Origin: Glutinoglossum americanum | Taxonomy: Eukaryota > Ascomycota > Geoglossomycetes > Geoglossales > Geoglossaceae | Assembly (NCBI GenBank): GCA_020080175.1 | Contig: JAGHQL010000026.1 | Coordinates: forward strand, 117,716-181,715 | DNA: 64,000 nucleotides | Direction: 5' to 3' | Part shown: piece after piece, positions 1 through 10,671 of the stretch | Numbering within the stretch: position 1 is the first letter of the stretch | How the letters are laid out: every line of letters starts with the position of its first letter | Made by a program: the position numbers and the translations under genes | Notes under the pieces: generated by a model | Databases searched by the model: none | What the model was told of the DNA's origin: nothing | What the model saw: only the letters and a program-made list of their open reading frames with translations

Positions 1-2206
1 AATGTTCAATCCTCAGGCGGGCCTAGCCCATTCAAGTCAACGTTGGATCAATATCACACCCCAGGAACGGTTAATACGGCCTCGAACTTCTAGACTTCCG
101 AACTCGCTATTAGTTTGACGTTGGCGTTCCGGCGGTAAAGAAGCACAGGAGACTTTGCGGGTAGCCCATTAGTCTATCTTTCTGTTTTTTTTTTTCTTGT
201 GGGAGGGGTGAAATTGCATATTGCCTCTGGTGCTCCGGATGGTTTCTTTAATAGAATGTATTGTGACGGCTTGAAGTGGCAAGCTGTCGTAGCCGGCGCT
301 CTGGTCTTGCATAGCGGCTGGAAACATCTCAAATTGTGTTCCTATGCAGAGTGTATTACTTGTTTTTAACGCTGGAAGAACTTGAAAGTTCAGATAATAT
401 CTTAGTACAAACGTTGTATATACTATGCCACAACCACCATTTGTGAGACTGATGTATGAGCCCCGTGTTAGACCTATATCATGTGTCTTACATCTCATAA
501 CTGCAATGTAATATGATTCAGACTCCAGACTCAAGATACAATTTAATACATTCAAGCCTACAACACATTGACCATTCTTGGAGGAAGATGCCTAGGGGAG
601 GTCAACGTCAAGGACACAGATTCCGTTGCAGCACAAGAGCATGGTGAGTCTTGGTGTGTTGTCGTGTCGATGCGCGGAGTATTATTGCTCGCCGGTTGTT
701 CAAAGGCGGGGCCCAACCGAACCACCTTCACCAGTTCCTTGCAATACCGAAAAAAAGGTCCGGTGTCAAGGTACGTTAAAGGCTCTTCAAGGTTGATAAA
801 ATAAAAAGGGAAAAAAAAGGGCTTTGGTTATGCCCCTCGGAGATTTGAACCACAGATTCCCTCCGTACAAAGAAATGGGTATCATCGCAGGACTCTGAAA
901 GCAGTAAATCAAATTGAAAATTTTCGGGGCGCTGCACCAAGAGGGCTGCTAGAAACTTGCCGCTTACTTACCTATGTTCTGTGTTGGGCAACTGCGGGTG
1001 ATAGGGGAGGAGTTCGGTTTTACAGCGCTACTATCTATGATCCCACCACTGTGGTCACACTGCTATGATACCTTAAAACCCGGCCCGGATGTGAGAGGCA
1101 ATACAGTTATTAGTAGCATCACCCACTTTTAGTAGCCCTTGCAGAAAGGTCAATTCTGGTACGGCAGCGTGACGAATATAAGCCAGCATTCGAAATAAAC
1201 AGATAGTAACAAAGGGGACATGTGTCTCCGCTATTCCCGCGGTTTGATACCAGTTCACGCCCCTCACCCTCTACAGGCAAGTGAACATGGCCGGTAACAA
1301 AAGATCTATTAAAGTCTCCAACTGTAAGACGCAGCTTGGCGGCTCCTTATTGACTGCCAGTAAACAATTTCAAGGACAAGCTGACAGATGTTTCCTAGCT
1401 GGTGAAAGATTCCTCAACGGACGCAACACAGCTGGGAATCTGTGGTTCGACATCGTCTGTGGTCCCCGGTAGGGTTACAATCATGGACAAGCGGGTTTAA
1501 TGCCTAGGGCCGGAGAGAGGTTTTTAGGGGCGAGGACATTACAGGTGCTCAGCGGTCGACTCCGCCGAGATGCAAGTCGAAGAAATTGTACGATCGAAGC
1601 AAGTCAGTGATTAACGATACCGTTGCTGGGGATAACTTCTGTCTAAAACATCGTTCACTCTGGCGGCGTCCTCCAACCCCGATGAGACTGTCTGGGACTG
1701 CTCCCGAAGCCTTTCCGAGGCAATCAGGAGGTTTTCAAGTACCTAGGCAATGATCTCAGTGATCTAGTATTTATGGGAGTGGAGTATGTTCACATTAGGA
1801 CCTTTTGCGTATTGCTGGACACCCTTTGCTCCAACTTGAGGGAGGTTGAAGTTGCCTTCGAGACTTCCTGGACAGATTTTCAGTCGTGTGGAAGTTGCGA
1901 AAACTCAAGAACAAAAACATACGTCATTGGATGTTCTCAGATTGATGGCCGCAGCACCGCGAGCAGCGAAAGAGCTCGCCATTATTCTTATTCTTGGTTG
2001 GCCGAGGACGTGAGGAAGTGCATGTACCAACTTCCAATCGGGCGTGATAATTGAGCTTGGCGCGAATCGGGAAGCGCGTGCCGTCGCGTCCCTCATCTTC
2101 TCGATCCATCGCGCCCTCCTCTTCCCTTACCTTGCGCGTTCACATTCCTTCCCCTAAAAAGAATTAAAGTAAGGAGATCATCGAAAAAGCTGCTGCGGCC
2201 ACCATT
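1..2206. other. Gene-free 5' stretch
   Basis: No open frame in this stretch carries a recognisable domain, codon regularity or a plausible exon chain. The small frames of 60-130 codons lie on both strands and look random. There are short A and T homopolymers near 187-194 and 803-818. The last few hundred bases presumably hold the promoter of the gene starting at 2207. A coding relic too decayed to recognise by eye cannot be excluded. Confidence 0.5.
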
Positions 2207-2985
2207 ATGTTTTCAGTGCGATCGAACTACCACGTCGAATACGTACCCTACAAGTCGTCCCCGCTCTCACCGCGAAACTCTAATGCGCGCCCGCGAATCT
2301 TTCCGCCATCCCCACCAATGTCTCCCCCTTCCGGCGTATCGTGTGCAAAAGTGCCCTTCTCGAAAAGGCCAATCAAGCCGAATCCATTATTCCACAACTC
2401 GGATCACGACCGGGAGCGACGGCGCAATCTATTCCTGAAGAAAGTATCAGAGGAAAGCTCAGACCAGAAGTGGAAGGCTCGGGGTGGGGATGAGGAAGTA
2501 AGATGCCAGAATCTAACGGACAATTTGGTAGCCTGATACTGAATTTATCCAGATTATGAGGTCCATCTACGTGTCCGAGCAGAGAAGATGGGAAGCGGCT
2601 CAGGCTCGGATCGCGAAGGAGCTACAGGCATCGCAGGAGGAGGACGAAGATATATTAATGATGAGTTCTAGTAACTTCGAAGGTACGTTCTAGAGATTCT
2701 CAGTATGCGTTACTATATTTATTCGTCCCAGATACTGGAATGATCGACGATCACATTGGAGAAGAGAGTGCAGAGCTAGAAGCTCTGGTGTCGTTATTGG
2801 AATCGCCAGATCTAGTCAACAATGGTGATCCAGCGTCAGCTCAGCCGAGTGGTTCTTCAGATCTTGGTAGCGAAGACGAAGAATATGACCGGCTTTTCCT
2901 GGACCTAGTAAATCAAGAATACAACGGCGGGAACCAAGGAACATCCTGCGCCGAATTGGGTTCTATGGACACATCCTCAGGCTGA
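2207..2985 (+). CDS. Hypothetical acidic/proline-rich protein, 3 exons
   Basis: I do not recognise this family. Exons 2207-2497, 2553-2682 and 2732-2985 join in frame to give 224 residues. Both introns (55 and 49 bases) are GT-AG (donors GTAAGA and GTACGT), and each exon continues the frame without a stop. The N-terminal 80 residues are rich in Pro and Ser with SP/PP motifs, as in disordered phosphoregulated proteins. A charged central helix-forming stretch follows (about residues 75-130, Arg/Lys then Glu/Asp). The C-terminal third is acidic and Ser-rich with an SEDEEYDRLF motif. No membrane segment or signal peptide is seen. It runs convergently toward PEX19, with 278 bases between stop codons. 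The exon structure is well supported; the function is unknown. Confidence 0.75.
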
Positions 2986-3196
2986 GCTTTTGTTATCATT
3001 TCTCTTCTGTTACGTGGAATCCGCGTAAGCTACGGAGTTGAGGCGTCGGTTTAAGATTGAGACCACGCATTGATCGGGGTTCGGAAAGGCAACACATTGT
3101 ATTAAATTTCCTAGTAGATGGTCTGATTGAACTATAATTGAATAGTATAGTATGTAAGTATGTACTATACATACATTCAATGTTCTCTAAGGGGTT

Positions 3197-3240
3197 GGCC
3201 CTTCTAAACGCTGGGTATTGTTTTAGCGTTTAGAAGGGCC
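3197..3240. repeat. Perfect 16-bp inverted repeat (hairpin)
   Basis: Bases 3197-3212 and 3225-3240 are exact reverse complements (16 of 16), separated by a 12-base loop. The element lies between the convergent 3' ends of the hypothetical gene (stop at 2985) and PEX19 (stop at 3264), so it falls in the 3' region of one or both transcripts. A stem this strong could mark 3'-end formation or be the remnant of a short inverted-repeat element. The sequence alone does not decide. Confidence 0.85.
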
Positions 3241-3263
3241 CATTTTGGTCGCGTGAGACAATT

Positions 3264-4340
3264 CTATTGTTGCGTACAACCAGGATCAAGATCGCCCAGT
3301 GCTTCCTGAGCAGCGTTCATATCTCCAACAAGGTCGGGAGGCGGTGAACCTGCTGCTTGCATCTTTCAAGGGTCAGTTCAATGGCCTCTTCAAGAGGTTG
3401 CGAACCATGACTAACCTTTTGCATCCTCTCAACGATATATTCTCTATGAGTGGCATTTGAGTCTGCATAACTCTTATCCTCGAACTTTGCAACGATTTCC
3501 TCGACCAACGTTTGCTGTCCTCTATACCTCTCTAGATCGTCTTTAGAGACGTTGTCTTTGTTTTTCTCTATCCAGCCAGGAAACTTCTCGTTCAGCTCTT
3601 TCATCGGCTCGTAGAGGATATCCTTGTTGGTCAGCTGCTCCATCATGCCGAGCAGCATCTTAGAGATATCTTCCTCGCCGCCACCTTCGAGGGCACCACC
3701 TTGCATTTGCTTCAACATTTCTGCCAGTATATCGTCTGCATCATCGGTTACCGCTGCGGCCGTAGCTTGCTCGCCAGATTCCTGCATCCGCTGCATGGTC
3801 CTTCGTATCGTTTCTTGAAATGCATCATCGGGACTTGTAGAAGGGCCCGATTTGGACACCGGGGTAGGTTCGATTCCCTCGGCCGAAGCCAGTGCTGCTG
3901 CGTCTCCTAGCTCCCTGACCAGCTTCTCGAACTGCCGCTCCATATCTGGCTAAATTCAGTCAGCTTCCTATCGATATCCTTGGCAGTGTTGTTACCCCTA
4001 CTGATGTTTCCAGCTCGCCGAGCAAGTCTGCCATCCCCACCTGTAGTTCTTTCACAAAGTCATCGTTCACACTAGGGAGTAGTGCTTCTACCGGTCTTCC
4101 TGGCCCTGATGGTAATGGAGTCTCCTCTTGCTCGTCTATCTTTGCTGTAGAAAACTCATCGAGCATATCTGCAAATTACCCGTTAGTTATATAGCATGAG
4201 TTGCCGAAGCCTTGCACCCCACCATCAAGATCATCTAGGTCATCTTCTTCCAAGTCAGACACATTCTCCAGTGGCTCCGAAGGCGGAAAGGCCTTAATCT
4301 CATCAGGAATATTGACTGTCGTCTCTTCTTTTTTCTCCAT
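3264..4340 (-). CDS. PEX19: Peroxisomal membrane protein chaperone/receptor Pex19
   Basis: Pex19 binds newly made peroxisomal membrane proteins in the cytosol and delivers them to Pex3 on the peroxisome. Exons (minus strand) 4340-4223, 4168-4002, 3949-3416 and 3362-3264 give 305 residues, typical for the family. Seen directly: an acidic N-terminus with DDLDDMLDEF, the usual Pex3-binding start; the PDMERQFEKL helix after the second intron; the conserved NEKFPGWIEKN and YIVERMQK blocks of the cargo-binding C-terminal domain; and a C-terminal CTQQ CaaX-type farnesylation box. The last exon is in a different frame from the long open frame before it, and only splicing of 3363-3415 exposes the CaaX end. 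The start at 4340 is the only in-frame ATG after an upstream stop. It is divergent from UBC9, with 290 bases between starts. Confidence 0.95.
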
Positions 4341-4630
4341 CGAGAAAGGCCTAAAGCTATTGTTGTTCCAGACAAGCTATCCTATTGCTCTCGAAAGCAC
4401 AACATTAACCGAGGCGGTGATGCCACACCCCCGCAATTAGCATCACTCTCGGTTACCCTACCAAGGAGTATTCCCACCTCTAGCCTCTTCGACTCTTTTC
4501 GTTTCTTTGAGGTCTCCGCTATTGCATTCGCATTTTAGGGCCTTTCTAATCTTCTTATTTCTCACCGATAGCTTTTGAGGAAGCTTCTCCTAAGGCCACA
4601 CAAATTTTCAAGAATTTTTGGACCATCATC

Positions 4631-5279
4631 ATGTCTCTCTGTCAGAATAGACTTCAAGAGGAACGGTGAGTAGTATACGCGTTTTTGCCTCATCTCTGCT
4701 TTGCTTTGCTCTCAGGCTAATTCTGCTGTGAGCTTATCAGCAAGCAGTGGCGTCGAGATCACCCTTTTGGCTTCTTCGCCAAGCCTCAACGAAATGCACA
4801 AGGTGTTCTCGACCTAAAGAAATGGGAATGCGGCATCCCAGGCAAGGAGAAGACGTTGTGGGAGGGCGGGCTCTTCAAGCTTGATGTGATCTTTCCTGAC
4901 GGTTCGTTAATCGCTGCTTATACTCTCCGCGTCGCTCACAAGTTACTGCAGAATACCCCACGAAACCTCCTAAATGTTTGGTGGACCGCTCGTTCATTGA
5001 GCTTCGTATTGCTGACTCTCCGCAGGCAAATTCGTACCCCCCCTATTCCACCCTAACGTGTACCCGTCAGGCACTGTTTGTCTTTCGATCTTGAATGAAG
5101 AGGAAGGCTGGAAACCTGCAATTACTATCAAACAGATTCTCCTAGGCATCCAGGCTCTTCTAGATGACCCAAACCCTGAATCCCCTGCACAAGCAGAAGC
5201 CTATAATCTCTTCAAAAAAGACCCGGCAGCATACGAAAGGAAGGTCAAGCATATTGTCAAGGAAAATCCTGCACCCTAA
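4631..5279 (+). CDS. UBC9: SUMO-conjugating enzyme E2 Ubc9
   Basis: Ubc9 is the single E2 that takes SUMO from the Aos1-Uba2 activating enzyme and attaches it to lysines, mainly in the nucleus. Exons 4631-4665, 4741-4901, 4952-4975 (24 bases) and 5026-5279 give 157 residues, the family's length. The N-terminal [17 protein letters not shown] helix, which contacts E1 and SUMO, is reassembled across intron 1. The HPN motif and the catalytic cysteine in SGTVCLSIL (residue about 92) are in exon 4. The PAQAEA block and the C-terminal helix are complete. The 24-base third exon supplies the EYPTKPPK loop and is certain, because both flanking frames need it. No unusual change was seen. Confidence 0.96.
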
Positions 5280-6258
5280 TTTGTCGATTTGCAGGATCTG
5301 CAGGTCTGCTGCAAACTCGCCAGTGGGAGCTGTGAGACTATGACGTTGGTGGCTGGAAGGACTATATGTCGTGGGGCGAACACTTTCCTATGGCGCAATT
5401 TGAGGAGGGCGTTGGAGGTAATTCAACGGGAGTCGAATCTAGTCAAACCTGACAGCTGGTTGTATCCAATACAGTCATTGATTCCACATACTCAAACTCC
5501 GTAAACCTCGTTCCCCCATGTCCTAATGTGGGGAGAGGCCGCATATAAAAGTAGTCACATGCGCCTCCACGGGAAGGGTTTTTGTTTCACTTTAAAATTT
5601 TCAATGGAAAAGTACGGTTTTAGTTGCTCTAGCTGATAGGTACTGCGACCCCACGACCCTGACACAAAAAATACTGTCATGTTGGAATCAGACGAAAGCG
5701 GATCACTTTCGTTTTCTGTAGACGGGCTCTCGTCATGTCAGTTCGACAGCTGGGATATCAAAAAATGGCAGTTGGGGAACAGGTAAATTTGTGATATGCG
5801 GGGCCGATCCCCACGGTGAATCCCACGGCAGAAAAATAAATGTTTGACCCAACACGTATTGAGCTTTGGTCATCATGCACATCACGGGAGACAGAGCGCG
5901 TGCCTGAAAAAATCAGCTCCAGGATCCTAGCTTCCAGAGTAAGCTCCATGCACTCCCACGCGGGGCTGATCCGGGGGCAAGTTTGAGGCACGGCTCAGAG
6001 ACTGGTGGCTGCAGGCGTGGGTTTGGCACCGGCAAGCTGAGCTCATTGGCTGGCTCCCCCTGGATTTGTGATGCAGTTCGCCAATCTGATTTGAACTTCA
6101 AGGTCATCTGTCACTGGAGTCGAAAGAACAAAGACGTTTTTGCAACATGATGATGCCACGCACAATGGCCGGAAATTGGTTGCTTTTATCGCAATGCCGA
6201 GGAGCCAGCCCGAGAGATAAGGGAGGTGAGAAAGACTTAGCGGTCTGCCGATTTCGGA

Positions 6259-6265
6259 TGAGTCA
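6259..6265. promoter_or_regulatory. Gcn4/CPC1-type site TGAGTCA
   Basis: This is a perfect TGASTCA palindrome 118 bases upstream of the asparagine synthetase ATG and about 30 bases upstream of its TATA box. Gcn4 (CPC1/CpcA in filamentous fungi) binds this 7-mer to switch on amino-acid biosynthesis genes under amino-acid starvation. The sequence and placement are seen directly; occupancy is inferred. Confidence 0.7.
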
Positions 6266-6292
6266 GTGCGGGTATTTTGGCTTCTACCCGGA

Positions 6293-6299
6293 TATAAAA
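6293..6299 (+). promoter_or_regulatory. TATA box TATAAAA
   Basis: TATAAAA lies 85 bases before the asparagine synthetase start codon and just downstream of the Gcn4-type site. This is the usual order for a fungal inducible promoter. Confidence 0.6.
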
Positions 6300-6383
6300 C
6301 TCAGTTCTGTCCTCCACGGTATTTGGATATCGTAGTTGCTTCCTTGTGCGCTCTCGGTTTCAGACCATCCTATCGCTGTGACA

Positions 6384-8706
6384 ATGTGTGGAATCTTTGC
6401 CTGTCACCGGTAAGGAACCATTCGAATTCTTATCAGTGTCCTATAGAGGGGTCATATAGCCCCTCACCTTGTTTGATAAAGGATCCTGACTTCTCGGTAC
6501 GCCTGTAGCCACCCCAATGTGAAGAAATTCAAGGCAACAGCCCTGCGTATGGGCAAAGCGTACGTATTTCTCAGGCCGATTAGTTTTATTACCAATTGAC
6601 GTGTTACTTTAGGGTGCGGCACCGGGGCCCTGACTGGAGTGAGTACTGAGATATCCATCCGGATTCGCATATGCTGACAAGCCTCAGGCGGCAATGTGAT
6701 CTCGAACAATACGAGTGAGTCATGATAGGGATTTTTACTGTTCAAATGCTTACTGAGAGCGTAGTCCTTGTCCACGAACGTCTTAGCATTGTTGGTGTTG
6801 GTATGGTCCCTGGCGCTCCAAAGGGCTGCGCTGAAGCTTACTTTCCAAAGACAGTGGAGCCCAGCCTCTCACCAACCATGACAACTCGCTCATCCTTGCT
6901 GTCAATGGTGAGATCTATAACCACAGGGTCATCCGCAAGCAATTGGCGACGCCATACGACTTCAAAACTCACTCTGACTGTGAAGTTATCATTCCGTTGG
7001 TAGGTGTTCCTCCTATCTACGGCTAGGAGTTTTGCTAACCAGTAACCTAGTACTCTGAGCATGGCATTGATGCTCCGAAGCATCTAGATGGCATGTTTTC
7101 TTGGGTCCTCTACGATGCAAACCAAGATCGCTTGGTTGCAGTACGCGACCCAATTGGTATCACGAGCTTCTACCAAGGGTGGTCCAGTCAGACTCCTGGA
7201 TCTGTTTACTTTGCCTCTGAGCTGAAAAGCCTTCACCCGGTGTGTGATAAGATTGTCGCCTTCCCGCCTGGGCATATTTTCGACTCCAAGACGGGCAAAA
7301 CTACACGATATTTCCAGCCAACCTGGTGGGACCCGGCTAATGTGCCGTCTACCCCGATTGACTACAAGCTCTTGCGCACTACGCTAGAGAAATCTGTCCG
7401 CAAACGCTTGATGGCAGAAGTACCGTATGGAGTGCTATTGTCCGGAGGTCTTGATTCGAGCTTGGTTGCAGCAATTGCCCAGCGTGAAACTCTTAGGCAA
7501 AAGGCACTAACAGGCGCTACAACTAATGGTACAACAAACGGAGTTATAAACGGAGTTATAAACGGAGTCACGAACGGAGTTACGAACGGCGCTCCCAACG
7601 GTACGACGAATGGCTATCATGCTGATGCAGACGCAAGCATGGGCCTTGTAGGGATTGACGAGGGAGACGAATTGTCTACAGTTACCTCCTTGCCACAACT
7701 TAACTCGTTCTCAATTGGACTACCTAACGCACCCGATACGAAAGCCGCGCTTGAGGTTGCTAAGTTCCTGGGCACGAAGCATCATAGTTTTACATTTACT
7801 ATCGAGGATGGGCTTAATGCTCTCACTGATGTGATCTACCACCTCGAGACGTACGATGTGACAACGATCCGGGCATCTACACCCATGTTTCTCTTGAGTA
7901 GGAAGATTAAGGCCCTAGGTGTGAAGATGGTGCTCAGTGGAGAAGGCAGTGATGAGATCTTTGGGGGTTACCTTTATTTTCACGCTGCCCCTGACAAGAA
8001 AGCCTTCCATGAAGAGACTATTCGTCGAGTCAAGAATCTCCACCTCGCGGACTGTTTGAGAGCAAACAAATCCACATCAGCCTGGGGCGTGGAAGCTCGG
8101 GTCCCCTTCCTGGACAAGCAGGCAAGTGGCCTTGAGTTGAACAAAATAAACTCCATTAATACTCTTTTAGTTCCTGGAAGTCGCAATGGGCATTGACCCG
8201 CGAGAGAAGATGATTACGAAGGACCGGATTGAGAAATACATCCTTCGTAAGGCGTTTGACACTAGTGACGAACCTGGTGCCGAGCCATATCTTCCTGATA
8301 AGATACTTTGGCGTCAAAAAGAGCAATTTAGTGATGGTGTTGGATATGGCTGGATTGATGCCCTTAGGGACAATGCTGAACTTCACGTTACAGACGAGCA
8401 ACTCAAAAATCCTAGGCCTGAGTGGGGTGATGATATCCCAGATTCGAAGGAAGCGTAGGTTATCCGTTTGGGAACTTTATAAAGTCAGAGGTTGACAAAT
8501 TAACTAGATACTGGTACCGAACGATGTTTGATGAACTCTTTCCATCATACTGCGCATCCACAGTGATGCGGTGGACACCAAAATGGTCCAAGCAAACTGA
8601 TCCAAGCGGACGGTAAGAAGCACTCGCATGAACCTATTGCAATTGCACTTCAACTGACGATGACAGGGCTATCGCAATTCATGTCGCAAAATACGAGGAG
8701 GAGTGA
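6384..8706 (+). CDS. ASN1: Asparagine synthetase (glutamine-hydrolysing)
   Basis: This enzyme makes asparagine from aspartate, glutamine and ATP in the cytosol. Ten exons (6384-6409, 6509-6559, 6613-6638, 6688-6714, 6765-6800, 6851-6999, 7051-8121, 8171-8454, 8508-8612, 8667-8706) give 604 residues. The N-terminal glutaminase domain starts MCGIFACHR with the nucleophile Cys2, then [17 protein letters not shown] and AVNGEIYNH. The synthetase domain has the ATP-pyrophosphatase loop SGGLDS (about residues 236-241) and [12 protein letters not shown]. Five exons of 26-51 bases encode the first 55 residues. Intron 7 (8122-8170) starts GCAAGT, a GC-AG intron. Residues about 262-293 are an added Asn-Gly repeat in the loop before the conserved [12 protein letters not shown] block. 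The gene is likely under general amino-acid control. Confidence 0.96.
7519..7614 (+). repeat. In-frame 12-bp tandem repeat coding x-x-Asn-Gly
   Basis: Eight consecutive 12-base units encode [28 protein letters not shown] and TTNG. The two central units (7543-7566) are identical at DNA level and the others differ by a few bases. It sits inside asparagine synthetase in a loop that varies in length across fungi, and being a multiple of three it keeps the frame. Unit number is likely polymorphic. Confidence 0.9.
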
Positions 8707-9032
8707 ATATAAGAGCTGGCGCTGGCGGGTGGCAATCTGAATAGTTTTTCTTTTGTAATGCTGGGAATTTTGCACATCATGTGTGAGGAAAAATTATGAT
8801 TAATGTCATGTGAAGAGTTTATTGAAATCTTAAGTGTTAAAAAAAAAATCGGGTGGAGATGTCTTGGTGGGGGATGACTAACGACTAAAAAGAAACCAAT
8901 CACATCCCTTGGACGTACACGCAGTTCTTGTTCCTGCCCGGCCCTTTTTCTTCGCCGAACTTCCCATCATATACGACCTTGCCTTGAAGACATCAATTGA
9001 ATCACCTACCTACTCATTTTTAATATCACAAT
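8707..9032. other. Intergenic region with CCAAT box before porin
   Basis: No gene is seen. CCAAT at 8896-8900, about 133 bases before the porin ATG, fits binding of the HAP/CCAAT complex, which commonly controls fungal mitochondrial genes. A short A tract lies at 8840-8848. Confidence 0.5.
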
Positions 9033-10363
9033 ATGTCTGTCCCAGCCTTTGCAGATATCGCAAAGCCTTCCAATGATGTATGCCCTTTCTCGGTGCCAGA
9101 TTTGATAATACTCTGGCTTTTTTTATCGCCACAGGGCTGATTTCGTCTTGCAAAGCTCCTCAACAAGGACTTCTACCACACAGCTGCGGGTAAAGAAAGC
9201 CTCGGTACTAATGTAGTATCATGTATAAAGTTGCTAATTGTGTCTGCAGCTACTCTTGAGGTTAAGTCCAAGGCTCCCAACGGCGTGAGCTTCAATGTCA
9301 AGGGCAAATCTGCCCACGAAGCTGCTCCTGGCGGACAAGTAAGCAAGCTTGCTACCCGTAGAGGCTTCCTAGCTTCGCTAGCATGGACATATACTAACCA
9401 CCATATCATGTGGAGTTAGATCGAGGCAAAATATACTGATGCGCCTACTGGTACATTTTTCAACTACCTCCATTTCATTACATCCGCCCGACTCAGCAAG
9501 TCGGGATTTTTTCATTCGATTGTCATTCAGCCTGGACAATCAGTCTTGCTGATGCAATATATTTCTGCAGGCTTGACCATTACTCAAGCGTGGACCACGC
9601 TCAATGCTCTCGACACCAAGGTCGAGCTTGATAACACCATCGCCAAGGGTCTCAAGGCGGAAGTCCTCACTCAATTTCTTCCTAGCTCCCAGTCTAAGGG
9701 AGCGAAGTTGAACTTATACTTCAAGCAACCAAGCTTCCATGCTCGTGCCTTCTTCGATCTCCTCAAAGGCCCGACCGCAAACATCGATGCCGTTCTAGGC
9801 CATGACGGTTTCTTGGTCGGCGCGGAGGCCGGCTATGACGTCCAGAAAGCCGCAATCACCCGTTATTCCGCAGCTATCGGATACTCTGTCCCTGAGTATA
9901 CTGCCGCTATCACTGCCACCAATAACCTAAGCGTCTTTGCTGCCTCGTACTACCATAAAGTTAATTCTCAGGTTGAGGCCGGTGCGAAGGCGATCTGGGA
10001 CTCTAAGGGCTCGAATAACGTTGGATTAGAGGTCGCTAGCAAGTATAAACTTGACTCCACCTCTTTTGCAAAGGTAGGTCATAGGCCTAGGTGCTCTAGA
10101 CCCTGCGTTGCCTGACAAGATATTTTCTTTTTGTTGTTACTTATATCGAATCTCCTCCTAGGCCAAGATCAATGATCGCGGAATTGCTGCTCTCGCGTAT
10201 AATGTTCTCCTCCGCCCTGGGGTAACGCTCGGTTTAGGCGCTTCATTTGATACCCAGAACTTGAACCAGGCTGCTCACAAGGTTTGATCTTATTTCCCGA
10301 CATTTCTGGGTCTCTATTAACATTAGTACACAGGTTGGGGCTAGCTTTACCTTTGAGTCCTAG
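9033..10363 (+). CDS. POR1: Mitochondrial outer-membrane porin (VDAC)
   Basis: Porin is a 19-strand beta-barrel in the mitochondrial outer membrane that passes metabolites such as ATP and ADP. Seven exons (9033-9077, 9156-9189, 9250-9338, 9420-9450, 9571-10073, 10162-10281, 10334-10363) give 283 residues, the family's usual length. Fungal VDAC hallmarks are read directly: the N-terminal helix MSVPAFADIAK followed by LLNKDFYH; LEVKSKAPNGV and FNVKGKSAHE; the GLKAE motif (part of the conserved GLK ATP-binding signature); YFKQPSFHARAFFDLLKGP; and a C-terminus ending GASFTFES. The last exon is 30 bases. No defect was found. Left neighbour is asparagine synthetase on the same strand; right is a convergent J-protein. 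Confidence 0.96.
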
Positions 10364-10671
10364 TGGGCCCTCGTATACCTTATCCGGACCGTTTGGATAG
10401 AGGTACAGAGCTATAGAGTACAGAGCACAGCAGGTAACCTGGTAATCTGGTGGATACTCAAGGGTGTAGAGAAGTGAACGCGACGGATAGGGGAACGTGT
10501 CTCATCTCAAAGCGAAGATTTGTATCATGGTACTTAGTTTAGTTGCTTCGCATGTAGACTAAGAATTTTGGGGGAACCCTGTTTTTCTCTCCTGCATCTA
10601 ACTTATGTCACAATAATCTGCTGAGTATGTTAGACACCCGAAACGCCAATGCTAACGCCAGAAGATCCGTT
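10364..10671. other. Convergent 3' intergenic region
   Basis: These 308 bases lie between the porin stop and the stop of the minus-strand J-protein gene. They hold only presumed 3' untranslated sequence. No repeat or gene is seen. Confidence 0.6.

Larger units (their letters stand above)
5280..6383. other. Intergenic region, asparagine synthetase promoter at right
   Basis: There is no credible gene between UBC9 and asparagine synthetase. The right-hand 130 bases hold the promoter elements listed separately (a Gcn4-type site and a TATA box). Small frames on both strands here lack codon regularity. Confidence 0.6.

Noticed and set aside
841-880. Possible tRNA T-arm on the minus strand (GGTTCAAATCTCC)
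   Set aside because: The flanking bases do not pair into a T stem, and no D arm, anticodon arm or acceptor stem could be folded upstream.
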